Source of the DNA: Bacteroidota bacterium
GTDB taxonomy: Bacteria; Bacteroidota; Bacteroidia; Bacteroidales; Lentimicrobiaceae
DNA length: 64,000 nucleotides
Direction: 5' to 3'
Assembly: GCA_009773515.1 (NCBI GenBank)
Contig: WSXX01000012.1
Span: 146,554-210,553 of the forward strand
Both the position numbers and the translations under genes were made by a program. Positions 25,368-34,500 of this stretch are shown here, one piece after another. A model generated the notes under the pieces. That model did no database searches. It was given only the letters and a program-made list of their open reading frames with translations, and was not told the DNA's origin. The first letter of the stretch is position 1; every line of letters starts with the position of its first letter.

Positions 25368-26960
25368 ATGAAAAAGATTTACTTATTCCTCGGCTTGATT
25401 TTGTTTGTTTTTGTGGCATTCCAATCCACAGCGCAAACTACTGTGATTGATTTTCAGAAAACAGATATTCCCCGAAAAGCAAACAAGGAATTCCAGTTTT
25501 TTGCTTTTTACATCAATCAGGGGGTTACGTCCAATTTTTATCCAACTAGTGATTTTCTAAGAGGGCAGGTAGTGGGCAGACTTTTTGGACAAAATACAAG
25601 CACTACTTCTGATACCAGCCGGACTTATTATGTGGAACAAAGGTTGATCCCGTTTTTTATATATCAACCAAACCTCTTCAATGGTAAGGCAATCCTCAGG
25701 GCTTCTTTTGAAATTGACTGGACATGGGGTGATGCCTCTTATGGCACCGGTGGAAATATCGGAGGCGGAATCTCAGGGGATCAGGTAAATATCCAGACCC
25801 AAAATATTGAGCTTGAACTTATTCCCTGGAAAGGTTATGCCATTAATCTGGGACTGATGCGGATGTTTGATACACCTTACAATCCATATCGCACATTGGC
25901 CGATAAAATGATGTCAACAGGGTATCGCTTGTCATATTGGGGTACTGATGCAGTTGGAATTTCAATCCGCCGTGATAAAGATTTTTCGCGTTGGAAAACA
26001 GGATTTTATAAATTTTACGAGAATGATATTCAGGCAGATGACGATGTAAATATGTTTGAAGCCATGTATGAAAGGCAGTTAAGTAAGCTGTGGAAAGCTG
26101 GCTTATCGGCAAATTATGTACGCGACCGCAGCGAAGGTAAAGGCGGCGTTTCAATTCTTGGTCAGGGACTTAACAGCTTACTGGCTCAATACAATGGTAC
26201 ATTTCAGTTCAGGTTTGGCAGCGATCCTTATAAAGCTGATGTTTTCTGGCTGGGTGGATTTTTCAGCCGCAACCAGGATTTTATGATGGATCGGCTTCAA
26301 CTGACAGGATTTTATAACTACAATCTTGGCTCAGCTGATGTTAAAACTGATGGAGTATGGAGCAAAGGAGCTGATATTGCCGGATTTGGTGCAAACCTGA
26401 AAGCTGCTTATCGTTTTGGTCAAACGGTTGACGATCAGATTAAACTCGATCTGATTTACACCACAGGTGATAAAGATGGATTAAACGATAAAAAATATTC
26501 AGGTGTAATGACCGGAAATACCTGGGGTGCTCCGGGTGCAATTTTTGTAAGCAGTGGAGCATACATTCTTTTTCCTCATGCAAATGTTGTAAACCGATAT
26601 ACGCCGGCTGTTGCTGATATTTCGAATATGGGTTACGGACTTGCCGGCGGTACGCTGGTTCTTTCCAAGGGAATAATCCCTCACAGACTGATTGCCAAAG
26701 TTGGTTCTGGTCTTGCATTCAGTAATGCCAAACCATTGCTTGGCGGATATCATATTGGTACCGAAGCCAATGCAGCAATCATCTATAACCTTGGTACCTA
26801 CATGAGTGTGGAACTTCACGGTGCATACATGTGGCTGGGTAAATTTTACGAAAGCAGCGATGAATCATATGGTTCTCCCATCAACGGGAGTTTTCCTTCA
26901 GGAACAAGACCTTTTAATCCATTTACTGCATTTGTTGTGTATAAATGGCTCATGTTCTGA
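25368..26960 (+). CDS. outer-membrane beta-barrel protein, porin-like
   Basis: A 530-residue exported protein. The ATG at 25368 (MKKIYLFLGLILFVFVAF) gives a signal peptide cleaved near STAQ; an upstream frame from 25278 runs through the terminator hairpin and is rejected. The mature protein alternates polar and hydrophobic residues with many aromatic girdles (YYVEQRLIPFFIYQPNLF, LELIPWKGYAINLGLMRMF) and ends with Phe, as barrels do. It resembles large outer-membrane porin or channel proteins of about 16-18 strands, but no specific family could be named. It follows a surface lipoprotein and precedes a secreted hydrolase, so substrate entry is a reasonable role. Confidence 0.75.
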   Translation: MKKIYLFLGLILFVFVAFQSTAQTTVIDFQKTDIPRKANKEFQFFAFYINQGVTSNFYPTSDFLRGQVVGRLFGQNTSTTSDTSRTYYVEQRLIPFFIYQPNLFNGKAILRASFEIDWTWGDASYGTGGNIGGGISGDQVNIQTQNIELELIPWKGYAINLGLMRMFDTPYNPYRTLADKMMSTGYRLSYWGTDAVGISIRRDKDFSRWKTGFYKFYENDIQADDDVNMFEAMYERQLSKLWKAGLSANYVRDRSEGKGGVSILGQGLNSLLAQYNGTFQFRFGSDPYKADVFWLGGFFSRNQDFMMDRLQLTGFYNYNLGSADVKTDGVWSKGADIAGFGANLKAAYRFGQTVDDQIKLDLIYTTGDKDGLNDKKYSGVMTGNTWGAPGAIFVSSGAYILFPHANVVNRYTPAVADISNMGYGLAGGTLVLSKGIIPHRLIAKVGSGLAFSNAKPLLGGYHIGTEANAAIIYNLGTYMSVELHGAYMWLGKFYESSDESYGSPINGSFPSGTRPFNPFTAFVVYKWLMF

Positions 26961-27000
26961 TTATTGCTTCAATTCATGTACTGACTGAAACTGAGAAATT

Positions 27001-27990
27001 ATGAAAATCATGAAAAACATACTACTTCTGACAACTGCACTTATTCTTGCAGTTCCTTATTTTGCAAATAGTCAGAAAACAAGTAGCTTACCATCACCTT
27101 ACAAAAATCTAAAATCATTGACACATATGGATGAGCTGGAATATCCTTTTCAAGTCAGGAAAATAACACTTGATTCCGGCCCTGAAATAGCTTTTGTGGA
27201 TGAAGGTGAGGGCGATGTTATCATTTTTATCCATGGTTTGGGAAGTTATCTTCCTGCATGGAGAAAAAACATTGATTCGCTGAAATCGGATTACCGCTGC
27301 ATAGCAATTGATCTTCCCGGATACGGAAAATCATCGAAGCAGCCCCACAGCGGTAAAATGACCTATTATGCTTCGGTTGTTAAAGAATTTGCCGATAAGC
27401 TTGGCTTAAAAGAAGTTACCCTTGCCGGGCATTCCATGGGTGGACAAATTTCAATGATTGCAGGATTAAACTATCCCGATCTTGTTAAAAACATCATTCT
27501 GATTGCACCCGCTGGTTTTGAAAAGTTTACTGAAGGACAAAAACAGTGGTTCAGAAATGTTATGACGCTTGAAGGAGTTAAAAATACCATGGCTGAGGAC
27601 ATTCAGACAAATCTGGCAGTAAACTTTTACAATATGCCCGATGATGCTGAATTTATGATCATAGATCGGATTGTAATGCGGTCTGCTGATGACTTCGAGC
27701 ACTATTGCTATGCTGTGGTGCAATCTGTAAATGGCATGGTCAATGAACCTGTCATTGATTTGTTACCCAAAATATCACAACCAACATTGATAATTTTTGG
27801 CGAAAATGATAATCTGATCCCAAATCGTTTTCTGAATCCGGGAAAAACAAAAAAAATTGCTGATATCGGTAAGAGCAAGATACCGGATAGTCAGTTAATA
27901 ATGGTAAAAAAAGCCGGCCATTTCGTGCAGTTTGAAAAGCCGGAAGAGGTAAATGGTGCAATAAGACAATTTTTAAAGCAGGTTGATTAA
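27001..27990 (+). CDS. exported alpha/beta hydrolase
   Basis: A 329-residue enzyme with a signal peptide (MKNILLLTTALILAVPYFAN) and an alpha/beta hydrolase fold. The oxyanion strand is IFIHGLGS (76-82), nucleophile Ser145 in AGHSMGGQ, Asp270 in FGENDNLIP and His307 in KKAGHFVQF. It belongs with esterases and lipases of the MhpC/BioH-like superfamily and should act in the periplasm or at the outer membrane on an ester. It is the last gene of the cluster and ends at a strong terminator. The substrate is unknown; a hydroxyacid ester or oligomer would fit the cluster's enzymes. Confidence 0.87.
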   Translation: MKIMKNILLLTTALILAVPYFANSQKTSSLPSPYKNLKSLTHMDELEYPFQVRKITLDSGPEIAFVDEGEGDVIIFIHGLGSYLPAWRKNIDSLKSDYRCIAIDLPGYGKSSKQPHSGKMTYYASVVKEFADKLGLKEVTLAGHSMGGQISMIAGLNYPDLVKNIILIAPAGFEKFTEGQKQWFRNVMTLEGVKNTMAEDIQTNLAVNFYNMPDDAEFMIIDRIVMRSADDFEHYCYAVVQSVNGMVNEPVIDLLPKISQPTLIIFGENDNLIPNRFLNPGKTKKIADIGKSKIPDSQLIMVKKAGHFVQFEKPEEVNGAIRQFLKQVD

Positions 27991-28011
27991 TTTTTGAAGT
28001 GTGTGTGTGTA

Positions 28012-28038
28012 AAGCCGGAAGCGATTCCGGCTTTTTTT
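28012..28038 (+). terminator. rho-independent terminator ending the eight-gene cluster
   Basis: AAGCCGGAA (28012-28020) pairs with TTCCGGCTT (28025-28033) over a four-base loop, followed by T to 28038. A short GT run (about 28000-28010) precedes it. Confidence 0.88.
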
Positions 28039-28502
28039 ATGAAAGTATTTTATTTTTTCAGAATCTGTTATCGGTAAAAATCAATAATTATAGCATTTGC
28101 CTTAAACTCAAAATGCTTCTATTTTGGATTAAATAACAGCATTCTCTTATTTGTGTGCGAGAATAATTATCTGAATATCAAATATTTTTGTTAATTTTAC
28201 TCAGAAATCAAATTCTCAAAACGGGCAAATGGATATGTCCGTTATATTCGAAGCATTGCATCCTATCAGATGTAAGTTTTGATTGCAGATTCTGCCAACT
28301 TTCTAAATGAGAATCTCTTGAATATTTTTAATGATTCAATTGTTTAATGTTGAATCATGTGCCCTTCCATTTTGGTACTCGTTTAAATGAATTAACCTAT
28401 CGGAGTTACCAGACAACTACTGTCTCCTGAGAAATTTGATCACTTAGTGATCAGGCAAGACTTTACTTCGTGTAGTACAATTGGAATTTAAAATTTGCAT
28501 CT
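28039..28502. other. upstream region of the cyclic-glucan synthase gene
   Basis: No gene. A TATTTTTG box (28193-28200) could be a -7 element, giving a leader near 300 bases, but no -33 TTTG lies at proper spacing. A 17-base palindrome TGATCACTTAGTGATCA (28437-28453, 8-base arms) lies about 50 bases before the ATG and could be an operator. Confidence 0.4.
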
Positions 28503-31500
28503 ATGATTAAAGCAACAACAACACCTGTTCTCGATAAATTATCACGGTTACGGATTGGAATTCAAAAAGGAACTTCCTTTAAGAATTCGAATATTCAGAA
28601 ACCATTCAGATCTGAATTATTCAGTTCAGAGCAAATGAATCAACATGGTGAAGTTCTTGCCCGTTCGCACAAGCTGCTCGCGTACAAGACATCAGATCAG
28701 CTTCTGAGGAAACTTTTCGAGAATCAAAAATCTTTGCTTGAGGTCAGAAAATTATTTGTTGAGAATATCCGTGCAGGCAAAACGGTTGTCACACCTGCTG
28801 CAGAATGGCTGCTCGATAATTTTTATCTTATTGAAGAGCAGGTTGTAATAGCCAGAAAGCACCTGCCAAAAGGTTATAGCGAAGATCTGCCTTATCTGGC
28901 AAATGGTGTTTCAGCCGGAATGCCACGTGTGTATGATATTGTACTTGAAATTATCTCCCACAGCGATGGGCGTGTTGATATTAAAAGTCTTACAAGCTTT
29001 ATTGACTCATATCAGAAAAACAGTATTCTTACTCTTGGTGAATTGTGGGCGATTCCAATTATGCTCCGGTTGGCGGTTATCGAAAATCTGCGCAGGATTG
29101 CAGTCAGCATAGCAGTTGATTTAATTGATCAGAATCTGGCTGATTACTGGGCCGACAAGATGATGGCTACACTGGAAAAAGATCCGGGCAGCCTGATACT
29201 TGTGGTTGCTGATATGGCAAGATCAAAACCTGCACTTGACGGCCCGTTTGTAGCAGCATTTACCAGAAAGCTTCAAGGCAAAGGACCTGCCTTTGCATTG
29301 CCCCTGAACTGGATGGAGCAGCAATTATCCGCTATCGGGCTAACAAGCAGTGATATAGTCAGGCAAGAAAATCATAAACAGGCTGCTGATCAGGTTTCGG
29401 TTAGAAATTGCATCGGCACACTACGTTTTCTGGGCGCAATGGATTGGCCTGAGTTTGTTGAAACTTTAAGCCATGTTGAACAGACTTTGCGGCAGGATAA
29501 ATCAGGAACATATGCCAGGATGGATTTTGCTACCCGCGACAGATACAGGCATGTTGTTGAAGCCATTGCAAAATCAAGCACTTTCTCCGAACATGAAGTT
29601 GCTGCGAAAGTAATACAACTTGCAAACCAGCAAAGTGGCGATGATCCTGTATCAAAGCGAAAAGAGCATGTTGGGTATTTTCTCGTGGATAAAGGGGTAA
29701 ACCTCACTGAAAAGGAAGCAGGCATGCGACTTTCATTCAGCCGGAAGGTCAGCAAACTAGCGCGTAGCATGCCTGTATCAATCTATATTTTTTCCATCCT
29801 TTTTTTAAGCTTTACTGCTGCTGCAGCTATCAGTTATTTTACTTTCAGCTATGGAATATCTGACTGGAAAATTCTTGCAATTGTTGGCTTATTATCTGCT
29901 TCAGGGGCTGCTCAATTAGTAGTTTCATTTGTAAACTGGTTATCTACAATTCTGGTAAAACCAAAACTATTGCCTCGTATGAATTTCTCGCATGGAATTC
30001 CCGCAGAGTGCCGTACACTGGTTGTAGTTCCAACCATGCTTGCAAATAAGTCATATATAGAAGAATTGATTGAAGCGCTCGAAATAAGATTTCTGGCAAA
30101 TCGTGAAACAAATCTGCATTTTGCACTTCTGACTGATTTTGCGGATGCCGATTATGAAAAAATGCCCGGAGATGAAGAATTGCTTGAATTGGCCTGCAAA
30201 AGAATTTCTGACCTTAACGAAAAGTACTATCAACCTGAACAGGAGAATTTCTTCTTACTTCATCGTCCTAGAAAATGGAATACCCGCGAAGGGAAATGGA
30301 TGGGATACGAACGTAAAAGAGGTAAACTGGCGGCTCTGAATGCTTTTATTATGGGCAAAAGTAACGACGAGTTCTCAATCGTTACCGGGAATTTCAGGAT
30401 TCTGACCAATGTAAAATATGTAATTACGCTTGACTCTGATACTCAGTTACCCAGAGATGCTGCGTGGAAATTTGTAGCAACCATGGCTCATCCGCTTAAT
30501 CAACCCATTTTTGATGTACAAAAAAGGCGTGTTACTGAGGGTTATGGTATTCTGCAGCCAAGGGTAGGAGCCGGCATTCCGAAAGGAGCTACATCGCTTT
30601 ACCTTCGATTGCAAGGCAATTTAGCTGGAATTGATCCATATACAAGGGTTTCGTCTGATGTTTATCAGGATCTTTTTAATGAAGGATCATTTATTGGAAA
30701 AGGAATTTATGATGTTGAAATATTTGAAAAAGCACTAAATGGAGTCTTTAAAGAAAATAGAATACTAAGTCATGACTTGATTGAAGGATGTTACACGCGT
30801 TCAGGTTTATTGAGTGATGTTTTGCTCTATGACGAGAATCCTGCTCAATACAGTGCAGATATGAAACGTCATCACCGTTGGATAAGAGGCGATTGGCAAA
30901 TAGGAGCATGGTTGCTCCCTTATGTTAGACTGGGCAATGGAAAAAGGGTGGTAAATGGACTTTCTGCTTTATCAAAATGGAAAATTTTTGATAATCTCAG
31001 ACGAAGTCTTCTGCCTTTAACTCTTTTGATGATATTACTAATGGGTTGGACAATACTTCCGGTACCTGAATTCTGGACATTAGCAGTCGGTATTATACTG
31101 TTGTTTACTTCGGTGGCTGAAGCTATCTGGAAATTGCTTCATATTCCCAAAGACATTTCCTTAACTGCTCATTTTTCAGAAGTAGGGGTTTCGATCAGAG
31201 ATGCCATAGTTCAATATATTTTCGCTATTGCTGTTTTGCCTTATGAGGCTTATAAATATACACACGCTGTATTGCTGACTAACTGGAGGCTGATATTTTC
31301 AAAAAGAAAATTGTTGGAATGGACTCCTTCGGCTAATGCCGGCAGCAGGCACGGGAATAATATTATAACAGCTTACAGATCAATGTGGATTGCGCCATTT
31401 ACAGCAGCTCTTTTAATTGCATTTTTTATCTTTCTAAAGCCCGATGCAATATACATATCTGCACCGGTAGTTTTGCTCTGGATTTTTGCACCTGCTATTT

Positions 31501-34500
31501 CATGGCGATTCAGTGAGCCTCAAAAAGAACAGATGGCTGACCTATCTGATGAACAGATTGTATTTCTTCATAAGTCAGCCCGAAAAACATGGTCGTTCTT
31601 TGAGCAATTCGTTACTGACGAAGATAACTGGCTGCCTCCCGATAACTTTCAGGAACAACCTGCTCCGGTTATCGCTCACCGCACATCGCCCACCAACATT
31701 GGGTTATCTTTACTCGCCAATCTGGCTGCGTATGATTTTGGCTATATTTCTGGTGTTGAACTCGAACTTCGCTGCAAGAGAACTATAAGCACTTTACATA
31801 AAATGGAACGTTTCAAAGGCCATTTTTATAACTGGTATGATACTTTAACACTATCAACATTACAGCCTAGATATGTTTCATCGGTAGATAGCGGAAATCT
31901 TACAGGCCATATCCTTACGCTCAGGCAGGGAATAATGGCATTGCCTTACCAGCCGCTTTTCAGAAAGATTAATTATGAAGGTCTGAGAACCACAGCTTTA
32001 ATTATCAGCGATTTATCTAATAAAAAGACTGACACGCTGACGAAGAAATTTCTGGATTATTTAAATTCCAAATCCCTTGATCAGGACATTTCTTTAAGCA
32101 GTGTAAATCTTAATCTGAGTACTTTGATTAAAATTGCTGAGGAATTGTTTGCACAACATTCCGAGGATGAATCAGAACTGAAGAAATGGAAAAGCAGGCT
32201 TCTTATTCAGACCAGACGTATCCACGATGATTTGCAGGATATGATACCATGGCTGAAAATGCTTCCTGCTCCTGAAGATTTTAAGTATGAAGATGAACTT
32301 GATTTTATTCCATCTCTCAGCAACCTCCGCGAAATGGCGGAATTGTTTATGCTGCGGGTTGATGAATACGAACAGCTTGATATAAGTGATAAAAGCAGGC
32401 AATGGGCTTCCGGAATGCGTTTATTGCTTGAAGAGGCCATAAATCGGGTTCCTGAAAAAATACATCAGCTTACACAGATTGCAGAAAGCTGTGAACAGTT
32501 TAGTCGCATTGAGTATGATTTTCTGTACGACAAATCTACTAATCTATTGAGTATTGGTTTTAATGTTGAGGAACAAAAGCGAGACAACAGCTATTACGAT
32601 CTTCTCGCTTCAGAAGCTAGACTGGCTGTATTTGTAGGCATTTCACAGGGAAAACTTCCTCAGGAAAGCTGGTTTGCACTGGGTAGGCTACTGACCAATT
32701 CAGGAAAAGATCCAATTTTAATTTCGTGGAGCGGATCAATGTTTGAATACCTTATGCCTCAGCTTGTTATGCCAATGTATGACAATACCTTGCTTTCTCA
32801 AACCAATAAAGCAACATTGAAAAGGCAGATTGAGTATGGAGGTCAACGCGGAGTTCCTTGGGGTATTTCTGAATCTGCTTACAATGAAGTTGATGCAAGT
32901 ATGAATTACCAGTACCGCGCATTTGGGGTTCCCGGGCTTGGATTGAAACGTGGCCTGGAAACAGATCTTGTTATAGCTCCATATGCCTCAATGATGGCTT
33001 TGATGGTTGCTCCGGATAAAGCTTGTCAGAATCTGCAATTGTTAACCAATGAGGGTTTTGAAGGCGATTATGGATATTATGAGGCAATCGACTATACAAG
33101 CAGTCGCCAGCCAAGAGGTAAAACTCACAGTATCTTATATTCCTACATGGCTCACCATCAGGGTATGGGGTTGCTATCGTTGGCCTATCTTTTACTTGAT
33201 AAACCAATGCAGCAGAGATTCACAGCTGAACTCCGTTTTCAGGCAACATTGTTATTGCTTCAGGAGCGCATACCGAGAGCAACTATTTTTTATGCCCACA
33301 CTGCTGATATTGTTGAAACTCATACACCGGTTGCAGATGTGCAGATTCGCTCAATTAGCAGCGCTAACACCAGAATGCCCGAAGTTCAGCTTCTCAGTAA
33401 TGGAAACTATCAGGCTATGATTTCAAATTCCGGGGCTGGTTATAGCCGTTGGAATGGATTGGCAATAACCCGATGGAGGGAAGATGGTACAAAAGATGAT
33501 AGGGGAATTTTCTGCTATATAAAAGATAAAGAAAGCGGGATGGTATGGTCAAATACACATCATCCCACTTTAAAACCTACTGAAGGTTATGAAGCTGTTT
33601 TCTCGCAGGGAAGGGTCGAATTCCGCCGGCAGGATTTTGGGTTTGTCACAAAAACTGAAATTGTTGTCAGCCCTGAGGACGACGTCGAAATGAGAAGAAT
33701 CAGAATTACAAACAGAAATTTTTCATCAAAAGTTCTTGAAATTACCAGTTATGCAGAGGTGGTTCTTGCTCATCAGGCTGCTGATGAATCACATCCGGCA
33801 TTTAGTAATCTGTTTGTTCAAACTGAAATTCTGCCCGAACATAAAGCAATTTTCTGTTCTCGCCGTCCCAGATCAAAAGAAGAAAAACCTCCATGGATGT
33901 TCCACCTGATGGATGCTCATAATGTTGTAATAGAAGCTGTTACCTATGAAACAGATCGTATGCAGTTTATTGGCAGAGGTAACAATCTCACCAATCCGCA
34001 GGCGATGGAAATAGATGCACTTTCCGGAAAAGAAGGCTCTGTTCTTGATCCAATTGTTGCTATTCGCTATCGAATAAGGGTGAAGCCAAATCAAACTGCA
34101 ATATTTGATATGATTTATGGCATCAATGAAACCAGAGACGGATGCCAGGGACTGATGCATAAATATCAGGATCGTTATCTCAAGAAGCGTGCTTTCGAAC
34201 TTTCATGGACCCACAGTCAGGTGCTCTTAAGGCAGATTAAAGCTACCGAAGCCGATGCACAGCTGTACAACCGGATGGCTGCTTCCATCATTTTTTCAAA
34301 TCCTGCATTACGCGCCGATGTCTCAACAATTCTGAGCAATAACCGCGGACAATCCGGACTTTGGAGTCATTCTGTTTCAGGGGACTTACCCATTGTATTG
34401 TTAAAGGTTCACGAACCTGATAATATCGAAGTGGTGAAACAGCTGATTCAGGCACACACCTATTGGCGATTAAAAGGACTTGCTGTTGATCTGGTTATCT

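Noticed and set aside
18274..27990. Polyhydroxyalkanoate synthesis operon (PhaA-PhaB-like start)
   Set aside because: No PHA synthase (PhaC) or phasin is present, and symporter, ligase and hydrolase point to uptake and breakdown instead; it stays possible but is not supported.
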